Below are positions 9,226-19,918 of a stretch of DNA of 64,000 nt, piece after piece (position 1 is the first letter of the stretch; every line of letters starts with the position of its first letter). Origin of the DNA: Tetragonia tetragonoides (taxonomy: Eukaryota > Streptophyta > Magnoliopsida > Caryophyllales > Aizoaceae); contig CM076144.1 of assembly GCA_038025085.1 (NCBI GenBank), positions 47,470,001 to 47,534,000 of the forward strand. Reading direction: 5' to 3'. The position numbers and the translations under genes are program-made. The notes under the pieces were generated by a model that did no database searches, had not been told where the DNA came from, and saw nothing but the letters and a program-made list of their open reading frames with translations.

Positions 9226-12200
9226 ATGAATAAAATCGCCTTTTGGAATGTGAGAGGGGTTAGGAAGAAAAATTTGGGAGAAGAAGTTAAGATTTTTTGT
9301 AAACTGCATCAAGTTAACTTAGTTGCTCTTGCCGAAACTAAGGTTCAGTTTAACCCTTCAGATTTATTTGTGCATCAATTTGGCTTTTTCCATTTTGATT
9401 TTATCCCTTGTATGGGGTATTCAGGTGGGATTTGGATTCTTTGGCAAAACCATTTTGTTGAACTTACTATCTTGCATAAAGATGTTAGGTTTATAGCTCT
9501 TCGTGTTAAAGATTTTGTTAATTCCCCTCCCTTGATTGTTATTTTTTCTATGCTCCAGCTCAAGTATCACACAAGAATCAATTTTGGAAGGACTTATTAA
9601 GCTACTGTCTATCCTTAACTGATCCTTTTGTGGTCATGGGTGACCTTAATGAAATTGCCAATGCCCAAGAAAAGCTTGGTGGTCCACCCCCTAGTCCAAG
9701 CAGATTTGACAGAATTTTGCCTTTTAAGTATGATGCTAATGTTATGGATTTACCCTTTAGTGGTGGTTCAGTTACATGGCGAAAGAAGAAATCTGGTTCT
9801 GATAATGTTCTGGAAAGATTAGATAGAGTTCTTATACAACCTTCTTGCTTAAGCTTGTTCCCTCTTATGAATATATCTCATCATGATTTTAGTTCCTCGG
9901 ATCATTGTCCTATAATTTTGAATTTGAATTCTCAAAGTAATTTCTCTCCCCCTCCTTTTAGATTATTTGAGTTGGCTTGGATCCAACATAAAGATTATGA
10001 GCATCTTGTTAGAAAATCTTGGAGTGAGAGGAATGCAGGATCTCACATGTTTCAAGTCATATGTAAATGCAAAGCTCTAAAAAAGAGCTCTAAGAAGTGG
10101 GCTAAACTGAAATTTGGCAATGTTATTTGTCAACTTAAAAAAGTTGAAGGACAATTATTAGTGTTCAAAGCAAGCTTAGTAGCAACCCAAGGGATAATAA
10201 GCTCATTACTTCTCAGTACAATCTAACTAAGAAAAAAGCAAGCCTAATTAATTTCAATAAGCTGTATTGGTACCAACGTTCCCGAGCAAAAACCCTACTT
10301 CTTGGAGATAGAAATACGGCTTTTTTCCAAACAAAAGCAACGATCAGAAAGAATAGAAAGAAAATTTCAGATTTTTTAAGTAAGGATGGGATTCATTTTA
10401 AGGAGCCCAAAAGTATTTGTGAAGAAATAAGCAAAGAATTTATAATGCGTTTCATAAAATATAACTCTTGTATTCTCAACCCAGCTGAGGATCTCAAGGA
10501 TCTTACGCAAGAATTAACGGAGGACGATAATTTATCACTTATAAAAGAGGTGGGTGATGAGGAAATTAAAAAAGCGATTTTTCTTCTAGCCCCGAACAAA
10601 TCCCCGGGACCAGATGGTTTTCCAGCAGATTTCATTCAAGTGTACTGGCACATAATAGGGCCTTCTATTACAAGGGTTGTTAAGGCTTTTTTTCATTCGG
10701 GTAAGATTTTAAAAGAAATTAATCAAACTTTTTTAACCCTTATCTCTAAGATTGATAACCCTGCTACTTCTAATCATTTTCTTCCTATCATCTTATGCTA
10801 ATCCATTTACAAAATCATCTCTAAGATCATGACTAACCGTCTTAAACAAGTGATTGGTAAGTTGATTCATCCGCTCCAAGGAGCCTTTGTTGTAGATAGA
10901 TATATTCAAGATAATATCCTTCTAACTCATGAAGTTTTCCACTCTTTCCGTTCGAAACAGGGGAAAAGTGGTTGGTTAGGTATTAAGTTGGATATGGAGA
11001 AAGCATATGATAGACTTGATTGGAATTTTATTTATGAAGTTTTCAGGAAGTTTGACTTTCATGAAAAATGGATTGGTTGGATTAAAGAATGCATTTCCAT
11101 TGTTTCTTTCTCAGTTTTGGTGAATAATTCACATGGTCCAACTTTTTATCCCTTCTAGGGGTATTCGTCAAGGTGACCCTTTATCACCATATATTTTTAT
11201 TCTTTGTGCTGAAGTTCTGGCTCGTAGGCTTCAAAGAGACAGTGATTCTTCCTCTAAAAGTATCGGTATTAAGATTTGTCGCGGTGTAGAAAAACTTCAT
11301 TTTCTCACCTTTGCGGACGATACAATGATTTTCGCTGAAGCATCAAACCAAAGCTGTCATACTATTAAGAAAGTCCTTGATGATTACCGTGGAATGTCTG
11401 GTCAAAAGATAAACTTTGAAAAATCAGCCTTTCAGTGTACCAAGAATATAAGTAGGAATATGGTTGATTCTTTTAAAGGAATCCTTTTGATGAGTCATTC
11501 TTCCAGTTTAGATAAATATCTAGGTTGTCCGATTATTAATGATAGAGTTAACGAGTCTACTTTTAAGGAACTCATAGATCACACTAAAGAACATATTTGT
11601 AAATGGAAAGCAAACTCTCTATCTCAAGGCGGGAGAGCTACTTTGATTCAAGCAAACTTAGCCGCAGCGCCAATTTATACTATGCAAAGTTATACACTTC
11701 CTTCTTCATCCTTTGCTAAGCTGGATAAAATTAATAGAAATTTTTTGTGGAATAAAGACCCGACTAGTAAAGCTCCAAATCTTATAGGATGGGATAAAGT
11801 TTGTCGTCCAAAAATTTTGGGTGGCTTAGGTTTAAGAAAAGCAGGTGCTGTTAATAAAGCTATGCAAATGAAACTAATTTGGAGATTATTATCAGAACCA
11901 AACAATATATGGGTTAAGCTCATTAAATGTAAGTATTTAAAAGATCAATCTATTTTTGATTACTCTAAAGGAAAAAATATTTCTTGGCAATGGAAGAATT
12001 TACTCGAAGTTAGGGCATTATTTCAAGAAGGAATACGTTGGCAAGTAGGAGATGGTAAGTCTATTAATTTTTGAAAAGATAGGTGGGTCTCCCCAATGTC
12101 CTTATTAGATATTTTTCATGATGTTGATTCTGATGACCCTCTTTTTTATATTAATATCCCAGTTAGTTGCTTTTTTGCTCCCTGTGGGGGTTGGGATGTT

Positions 12201-13273
12201 AAGTTGTTGGGAAGAGTTTCTCCTTTAGATACGATTCTTGCTATTCAAGGAATTACTATCCCGTACAACCTTGTACCGGATAAGTATTACTGGGGTTACA
12301 CTAGTAGTGGTGTTTTCTCCTCAAAATCAGCAACTTGGATAGCTCAAGGTATTAAAGATGACTATAAAAAGAAATGTGATTTTAGTTGGATTTGGAATAT
12401 TAATATTCCCAATAAAATTAAGATCTTTTTGTGGAAGCTTTGCTTAGATGGCTTACCAACTAAAGATAGATTACAACAAAGTAAAGTCTTTGTCCCACAA
12501 TAATGTGTTTTTTGCAATCATCATCGTGAAGATAAGTTCCATTTATTTTTTGATTGTCCATTTTTCATTCAAACTTGGAAGAAAGTTCAAAGTCTTTGTA
12601 AATCAAATATTGATATAACAGTATTGCATTCGCTCAATTTCATTGAAAGTCTCAATTTTCTAAAAGGTAAAGTTTTGGATTGGGAATTAATCCTACTAAT
12701 CATAGCTTGGTGGATGTTTTGGTTTACCAGGAATAAAGTTGAATTTGATGGGTTGATCACTAACCCAACTCAAATAGCTCACTCTATTAGAATAAGTTTT
12801 GAAGAATGGAAATCTCTTTCTTTTAAGATTGTTGATTTCGACACAATAGGTGCCTTCCCAAAGAAGCACATTATCAAAGTTCCAAGGCAGAATGTTAGTT
12901 GGGCGCCTCCTAATTATAGGTGCCTTCTAATTATGTCAAGTTAAATTTTGACGGGTCTAAAAAGAAGGAGGGTATGGCGGCAGCAGGTTATTGTATAAGG
13001 GATCAAAATGGTATTAAACTTGGTGCTAGGTCATGTGGATCTAGCTCGATTCTAACGGATGAGACAATTGGCCTTCGAGAAGGAGTGAAGATGGCTAGAG
13101 ACATGGGCTTTAACAATATCACCATTGAAGGTGATAACTTGGCAGTGATCAAGGCGATAAGGAATGAGTGGCACATTCCTTGGGAGATCGAAAACATCAT
13201 TATTGACACCAAGAAAGACTTGTATTTATTTGATAAAGTGGAAGTGATCCATTATTTTCGTGAAGCAAGCTAA
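9226..13273 (+). pseudogene. LINE ORF2: EN-RT-RNase H polyprotein, multiply broken
   Basis: Endonuclease (9226 to about 10000): IAFWNVRG, ALAETKV, GGIWILW, VVMGDLNEI, SSDHCPI. RT (10270-11700): LLLGDRNTAFF, NKSPGPDGF, GAFVVDRYIQDN, IKLDMEKAYDRLDW, RGIRQGDPLSPYIF, LTFADDTMIF, YLGCPI. The zinc-binding RVT-associated region lies at about 12300-12600 (FLWKLCLDGLPTKDRL, CVFCNH). RNase H (12945-13270) shows LNFDGSKKKEGMAAAGY, the DETIGLREG Glu and the IEGDNLAVI Asp. Breaks: frameshifts near 9545 (T run), 10195, 11140 and 12930, and stops near 10800, 12074 (expected Trp in INFWKDRW) and 12502. Family knowledge places an archaeal-like RNase H at this position in some plant L1 lineages; that this is one is inference. 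Confidence 0.92.
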
Positions 13274-13431
13274 TAGTGTTGCTGATTTTATGGCCAATTA
13301 TGGCTATCTTTGTCCTCAATTGTCAATTTGGTCAAGCTGTTTTGACCATCCCCTTAACGATCTTGTGTTAAGGGATACTTTAGGATAATTCAAGGATTAT
13401 CCTGGTTTTCTTGCCTTTTAAAAAAAAAAAA
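9226..13431 (+). mobile_element. L1-type LINE retrotransposon with C-terminal RNase H, decayed
   Basis: A rightward non-LTR element shows endonuclease, reverse transcriptase, a zinc-binding RVT-associated region and RNase H in order, ending in an A-tract at 13420-13431. No ORF1 was found upstream, so it is 5'-truncated or its leader lies in 8653-9225. I could not find a convincing target-site duplication. Confidence 0.92.
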
Positions 13432-13507
13432 GAAGAAGAGAGCAGAGACTTAGAATTTTATGATTGGACCAGGTTCAGAGAATTTTTACATTCAGTCATA
13501 TGATAAA

Positions 13508-13534
13508 CTAGTTACATTCCCGTGCGATGCACGG
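13508..13534 (-). repeat. Helitron-type 3' terminus
   Basis: Read on the minus strand: a GC hairpin CCGTGC-ATC-GCACGG, eight bases, then CTAG followed by T. Helitron 3' ends have a short hairpin about 10 bases before CTRR. The matching TC 5' end was not found. Confidence 0.55.
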
Positions 13535-13693
13535 TTTGTGTGTTTGTAACACTAAAACATTTTCATTGGTACAAACCTGAAACAAATTTTTTGCCTATGT
13601 CACATCTTACTACAAAATTCCTAATCTGTGGACATCTCGCTTTCTATGCTCAAATCAACTGTCTTGCTTTCCTGTTTCATTTTCGTTGCATAT

Positions 13694-14099
13694 TGTTGTG
13701 GGTATTTCTTCGTACACTAGGAGTATTCTCTGCTGACGACTGTTCCTACCTGCGGGACACAATAAACGTTACTAGCCCGGGGGGGATTTCCGGGATCCCC
13801 ATTCCGATGCTTAAGTCAGTTCTCTGTTTTTGAGGTAAGAGTAATTTGAGTGATTGAGATTAGATTGTTTCCATACCTAGAACACGGCTATTTATAGCGT
13901 AGATTTTAGGGAATGTAGGGGGGTCTCTAGGTGACACGTGGTGTCTGTGGAGTGGAGAGTTTCTCCATGCCCCGATGCGTGACACGTGTTCCTTTGTGCA
14001 CTGTTGGATTGATTAGGGTTTGAAGGCGTTGCCCCTGTTGGGCTCTTCAAGGGAGCGCACGAACTGGGCCTAAGTAAGTGTCACTTTTGGGCCACAATA
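13694..14099 (-). repeat. 3' LTR (full length) of the LARD-like element
   Basis: It is 406 bp, TGTTGTG...CACAATA on the plus strand. On the minus strand it carries a TATA element and then CTGACTTAAGCATCGGA, a motif I associate with the R/U5 region of Tat-type gypsy LTRs. The other LTR lacks the 298 bp between two TTGTG copies. Confidence 0.85.
13886..13897 (-). promoter_or_regulatory. TATA box in the LTR
   Basis: The minus strand reads CTATAAATAGCC, a good plant TATA element. It is followed about 110 bases downstream by the GACTTAAGCATCGG motif. This promoter is absent from the 5' LTR copy. Confidence 0.6.
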
Positions 14100-14564
14100 T
14101 TTGCCCCTCAGGAAGGGTCCACGTTGGTTGTGGTAATTATGGGGCGTTTCTGATATACTTAAGCCCCTGGGACGTTTCTTCTTTCTTGGGCGCCATTGAT
14201 AGGGAGTTCGACGAGGGTGGTCGTCTCCATAGGGACAAAGATCATGAACACTTCGATGACGAGGAGAGGTCATCATGACGACGACGGAGATGGTCGACGA
14301 TGACGGAGATGGCGGACGACGATGAAGATGGTCATGTTGGTGATGATGATCACTTCTAGACGAGCGTGGTCGTCATGACAACGATGGCCATGTTCATGAT
14401 GATGAACACTTCGATGACGAGGGGTGGTCATCATGACGACGATGGAGATGGTCGACGACGACGGAGATGGCCGACGATGATGAAGATGGTCATGTTGGTG
14501 ATGATGATCACTTCTAGATGAGCCTGGTCGTCATGACAACGATGGCCATGTTCATTATGATGAA

Positions 14565-14888
14565 TAGGGATGGCAATGGGGCGGGGCGGTGGTGGATATA
14601 GGTAAATCCATCCCCATACCCGCCTGGGTATTTTGATTCCGCCACACGCCCCATCCCCACCACGGGTTGGAGATCCCAAATCCACCTCTGCCCCACTTAT
14701 CCTGCGGGTATCCACCTCCGCTCCATTTATCGGGAGGGTATCCATATCCGTTTATACCCGCCCGAAAATAAACGAACCCCACATCTGGATCTACCTTAAA
14801 TTCACCCTAAGATAATTTGCAAGGAAAAAAGTGAGCTTTTTGATAAGCAATAACAGTAGACAATTGTTATATATTTTGTAAAATAAGG

Positions 14889-14983
<95 letters not shown>

Positions 14984-15222
14984 GGTATGAAGCGGGGCAA
15001 ATGGGTATGAGGTGGGGCGGATAGGCGGGTATAAGGTGGGGCGGGGCTCCAACGGGTATCCACCGGGGGAAGAAGGCAAACCACCTCCGCCCCATCCCCG
15101 CGGCGCTTTTTCTTTATCAAAACCATCCCCGCCCCATCCCCACCTAGCGCTCCCCCATCCCCACCCAAACTGGGGCGGATGCGGGACGGTACCCACCTAT
15201 ACCCGCCCCACTGCCATTCCTA
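14565..15222. mobile_element. Non-autonomous hAT element
   Basis: Terminal inverted repeats TAGGGATGGCAATGGGGCGG and, inverted, TAGGAATGGCAGTGGGGCGG are flanked by the exact 8-bp duplication ATGATGAA (14557-14564 and 15223-15230). An 8-bp TSD and this terminus are hAT hallmarks. The interior is GC-rich (CCCGCCCC-type) with a central (TA)n array and no transposase. It sits inside the GAC repeat field and so is younger than it. Confidence 0.92.
14890..14980. repeat. (TA)n microsatellite
   Basis: About 45 uninterrupted TA units lie in the centre of the hAT element. Confidence 0.98.
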
Positions 15223-16838
15223 ATGATGAACACTTCGATGACGAGGGGTGGTCATCACGACGACGATAAAGATTGCCGACGACGAGGGAGATTTTTTCGA
15301 CGACGAGGGAGAGTTGCCGACGACAATGGAGATGGCCGTCGACGGTCGACGAAGACGGAGGTAGCCAACGATCATGGTGATGGGCGACGACGATGAAGAT
15401 GGTCATGTTAGTGATGATGATCACTTCTATGACGAGCGTGGTCGTCATGACAATGATGGCCATGTTCATGATGATGAACACTTCGATCATGAGGGGTGGT
15501 CATCATGACGACGATGAAGATTGCCGACGACGAGGGAGATATTTCCGACGACGAGGGAGATCGCCAACGAGCATGGAGAAGGTCGCCCACGATAATGAGG
15601 TTGTCGACGACGATGGTGATCGCCATGTTCATGATGATGATCACTCTGATGGCGAGGATGATCATCATGACGACTATGGAGATGGATGACGACGAGGGAG
15701 GTGGCCGACAACCACGGTGATGGTCGACGACGACGGAGGTGGCCGACGATCACGGTGATGGGCGACGACGATGAAGATGGTCATGTTAGTGATGATCACT
15801 TCTATGACGAGTGTGGTCGTCATGACAACGATGGCAATGTTCATGATGATGAACACTTCGATGACGAGGGATGGTCATCATGATGACGATGAAGATTCCC
15901 GACGATGAGGGGTGGTCATAAGGTTGGTGATGATGATCACTTCTAGACGAGCGTGGTCGTCATGACAACGATGGCCATGTTCATGATGATGAACACTTTG
16001 ATGACGAGGGGTGTCATCATAACGACGATGAATTTTGCCGACGGCGAGGGAGATTTGCCGACGACGAGGGAGATCGCCGACGACGATGAAGATGGTCGTC
16101 GACGATCGACGAAGACGGAGGTGGCCGACAATCACGGTGATGGGCGACGACGATGAAGATGGTCATGTTAGTGATGATGATCACTTCTATGATGACTGTG
16201 GTCGTCATGACAATGATGGCCATGTTAATGATGATGAACACTTCGATTACGAGGGGTGGTCATCATGGCGACGAAGAAGATTGCCGACGACGAGGGAGAT
16301 TTGCCGACGACGATGGAGATAGCCATGTTCATGATGATGATCACTATGATGGCGAGGATGGTCATCATGACGACGATGGAGATGACCGAGGACGACGGAG
16401 GTGGCCGATGACCACGGTGATGGTCGACGACGACGGAGGTGGCCGACGATCACGATGATGGGCGATGACGATGAAGATGGTCATGTTAGTGATGATGATC
16501 ACTTCTATGACGAGTGTGGTCGTCATGACAACGATGGCCATGTTCATGATGATGAACACTTTGATGACGATGGGTGGTCATCATGACGACGATGAAGCTT
16601 GCCGACAGTGAGGGAGGTGGTGAGGATGCCGACGTTGATGACCGTGTTGATCACCGAAATAATGATGATGATATGGTCGAAGATGATGTTGATCATCCCG
16701 GGCGATAGATACATGTTATTATTTTTGTTTCTGTTGGGTTTGCTTTTCGCACCTTTTTGCCCCAAAAATATATTAACAGTGTATCTATGTAACCGCTGAT
16801 AAGTGGCTTCGCTCAGCCGAGCTTATTTTATGTTAACT

Positions 16839-16968
16839 GAACTGCATTTTGCTAATCGTTATATGATTAGAGTTCGTATTGTTGAACTGCCTTTTGCTAA
16901 TCGTTATATGATTAGAGTTCGTATTGTTGAACTGCCTTTTGCTAATCGTTATATGATTAGAGTTCGTA
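16839..16968 (+). repeat. 45-bp tandem repeat, three copies
   Basis: Units start at 16839, 16884 and 16929. Each contains the hairpin CTAATC-GTTATAT-GATTAG. Because 45 is a multiple of three, one frame reads a 15-residue repeat containing FANRYMIRVR, but the frame is short and has no recognisable domain. Confidence 0.9.
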
Positions 16969-17791
16969 AAGCAAATTTTTTTCACTATTGACCTGAGTTT
17001 TGCTGATTTAACTATCAGAGTTTGTAATTATTAGCGACAAAACTTGCGTGCAAAGATAGGTGGAAAGCGTGCAACTTTTCATTTATGTAAACTTTTTGGT
17101 CCCCGAGGGGTGATCACATAAGTACTTCTTCCGATTGATGGTGTTCCATGTTGATCGTATTCCTTGTTAGTGATGATGAACACTTTGATCAGGAGGGGTG
17201 GTCATCATGACTGGGACAAAGATGGCCAACGACGATAGAGATGGCCAACGACGATAGAGATGGCCAACGACGATGACGGTGGCCGACGACGATGGAGAAG
17301 GCCGACGACGATGATGAGACTACCGACGACGATGGTGATAGCCATGTTCACTTTGATGGCGAGGATGGTCATCATGACGACGATGGAGATGGTCGACGAC
17401 GACGGAGGTGACCAACGACCACGGTGATGGTCGACGACGACGACCACGGTGATGGCTGGTGACGATGAAGATGGTCATGTTAGTGACGATGATCACTTTT
17501 ATGACGAGTGTGGTCGTCATGGCAATGATGGCCATGTTCATGATGATGATCACTTCGATGACGAGAGGCGGTCATCATGACGACGATAATGATTGCCGAC
17601 GATGACAGAGATGGTCGACGGCGACGGAGATGGTCGCGTTAGTGATGAACATCACTCCTATGACAAGGGTAGTTATCCTGATGTCGATGGAGATGGCCGA
17701 CGACGATGAAGATTACTGGAGTTAACTCATCCGTCACATCACCCACTGTCGCCATTCATAATCTCAAATTTTCTCGTCCAGACAGGATTAC

Positions 17792-17809
17792 TCCCCACAA
17801 ACGTCGCCA
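17792..17809 (-). other. primer-binding-site-like sequence
   Basis: The minus strand reads TGGCGACGTTTGTGGGGA two bases inside the 5' LTR. It matches 14 of 18 bases of the tRNA-Asp type site used by Athila/Tat elements, and also shares TGGCGAC and TGGGGA with tRNA-Arg type sites. The tRNA assignment is uncertain. Confidence 0.55.
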
Positions 17810-17811
17810 AA

Positions 17812-17919
17812 TGTTGTGCACCGTTGGATCGATTAGGGTTTGAGGGCGTTGCCTCTGTTGGGCTCTTCAAGGGAGCACAGGGACTGGGCCTAAGTGAGTG
17901 TCACTTTTGGGCTACAACA
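17812..17919 (-). repeat. 5' LTR, internally deleted (108 bp)
   Basis: It has both proper LTR ends (TGTTG...CAACA) but lacks the 298 bp present in the 3' LTR, including the TATA box. The deletion joins at TTGTG, which occurs at both breakpoints in the long copy. Confidence 0.8.
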
Positions 17920-17924
17920 CATAT

Positions 17925-18497
17925 CCCACGTGATGCACGATTTAAAATAAAATATATTTGGTTCCAAATAATAAACTTTTCTTGTCATAATTTATTAGAT
18001 ACATTCTCTACCAGACTTATGGTGCGTAATAGAAGATACATGCACCTATATTAATAGTACTAATTGAAGATACATGGAGCTATACTATGACATTAGGATC
18101 ATAATTAAATAGTACTAATAGAAGATACATGCACCTATATTATTTGATGACATGTCAATATTTGCTTATGTGTCAAAGTGTACGTGTCAATCTAGCAACG
18201 ATAGAGTTTAATTTTATATCGAATGTTCAATGTGCATTCCTAAAAGTCCACTTTGAATCAAATAATTCAATTTGTTTGAGTTTGATCAACTACCGTATTA
18301 CACTATAATACATATTTTCCAAAGTCATCAAAGGAATCGGAGATGCACATATTAATTAACCACTTAATTAAATAAGAGAGAGTCAAACTAATTAAAGTTA
18401 GCAATATACATTCAATTAAGTATGAACGCATTAATTATTAGAATGACATGGATTACACTTGGCAAATGATGGTGAAAAAAAAGCTTAGGTGGATGCT

Positions 18498-18498
<1 letters not shown>
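17925..18498. other. gene-free AT-rich flank
   Basis: It begins with a degenerate Helitron-like hairpin sequence (CACGTGATGCACG). A short direct repeat containing AGATACATG and CTATATTA recurs at about 18034, 18065 and 18122. No coding signal is seen. Confidence 0.5.
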
Positions 18499-19317
<819 letters not shown>

Positions 19318-19790
19318 TGAGAGTTGTTGTTGCGGAGAGAGAAAACAGAGAACAATCTCAATTCCCACTCATTTTGTCCCACATCGAGGAAAGGAATGAA
19401 ATTTAGAATCCACAGTTCTATAAATAAGGGTCTAGAGCAGCTCAAATTTAAGTTGGTCGACGCTTAAGTCGTTGGCTGATAAAAGGTTGAGAATTATTGG
19501 CCCAATAATTCTGACGCTTAAACTTTAATTATTTTTTTTTTATGTAGGTTGAGGTGATCGAGCAAAAACACCGCTATTTTTGGGAAACAACGATGGCAAT
19601 TAAAATTCTTCTTTCTTAAAAATCAAAGAGGACGTTTTAGAAAAATAAGGAGGGCATTAAATAATGTCCTTTTTGTTAGGTATTAAATAGGGTATTTTAA
19701 AGTGCCTTATTTGATACTTTATCTGTTTCATAATATAAGGTATATTTTGACTTTATTTTTGTTTCACAATATAAGGCATATTAGTTTAGT

Positions 19791-19808
19791 ACCCGTGTGA
19801 TACACGGT
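19791..19808 (-). repeat. Helitron-like 3' hairpin
   Basis: The minus strand reads ACCGTGTATCACACGGGT, then TACTAAA. It has the same layout as the termini at 13508 and 44448, but the final tetranucleotide would be CTAA. Confidence 0.4.
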
Positions 19809-19918
19809 AATTTTTTTTATAATAAATTTAAAGTACATTTTGAATAATAAATATATTTAGAACACCTCAAAAATTACAGAAAAATAGTATTACATAAGTT
19901 ATTGCATGGTGTGCGATG

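Larger units (their letters stand above)
14200..17715. repeat. GAC/GAT-rich tandem repeat field inside the LARD-like element
   Basis: Irregular higher-order units of roughly 130-380 bp recur. One block carries GAACACTTCGATGACGAGGG then TGGTCATCATGACGACGA (near 14245, 14405, 15226, 15475, 15849, 15989, 16229, 16555, 17177). A second block carries GATGATGATCACTTCTATGA then GTGGTCGTCATGACAA. Linkers are GCCGACGACGATGGAGATGG-like. Three-base periodicity is strong on both strands. The field is broken by the hAT insertion (14565-15222) and a non-repeat interval (about 16690-17170). Open frames through it are a by-product of this periodicity and are not called as genes. Confidence 0.85.
13694..17919 (-). 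mobile_element. Non-autonomous LTR retrotransposon with repeat-filled interior (LARD-like)
   Basis: The boundaries are fixed by a perfect 5-bp duplication CATAT at 13689-13693 and 17920-17924. The left LTR is 406 bp (13694-14099) and the right one only 108 bp (17812-17919). The shared outer and inner ends align base for base at about 89% by eye. A primer-site-like sequence abuts the right LTR and a purine-rich stretch (CTGAGGGGCAAA on the minus strand) abuts the left one, so the element points left. The roughly 3.7-kb interior has no gag or pol; it is GAC/GAT repeats, a 45-bp tandem repeat and a nested hAT element. Confidence 0.85.

Noticed and set aside
8930..9229. 99-residue open frame before the LINE ORF2
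   Set aside because: No DUF4283, knuckle or other motif; it may be leader sequence, so no gene is called.
14889..15196. Frames rich in Tyr-Ile repeats across (TA)n arrays (also at 18448-18630 and 19131-19445)
   Set aside because: Pure translation of TA microsatellites.
16839..16968. Regular direct repeats that might suggest a CRISPR array
   Set aside because: Units are contiguous with no spacers, and this is eukaryotic DNA.
14078..17553. Many overlapping open frames in the GAC/GAT repeat field, on both strands
   Set aside because: They follow from three-base periodicity without stops. No frame extends through the field, none has a domain, and all lie inside an LTR element.
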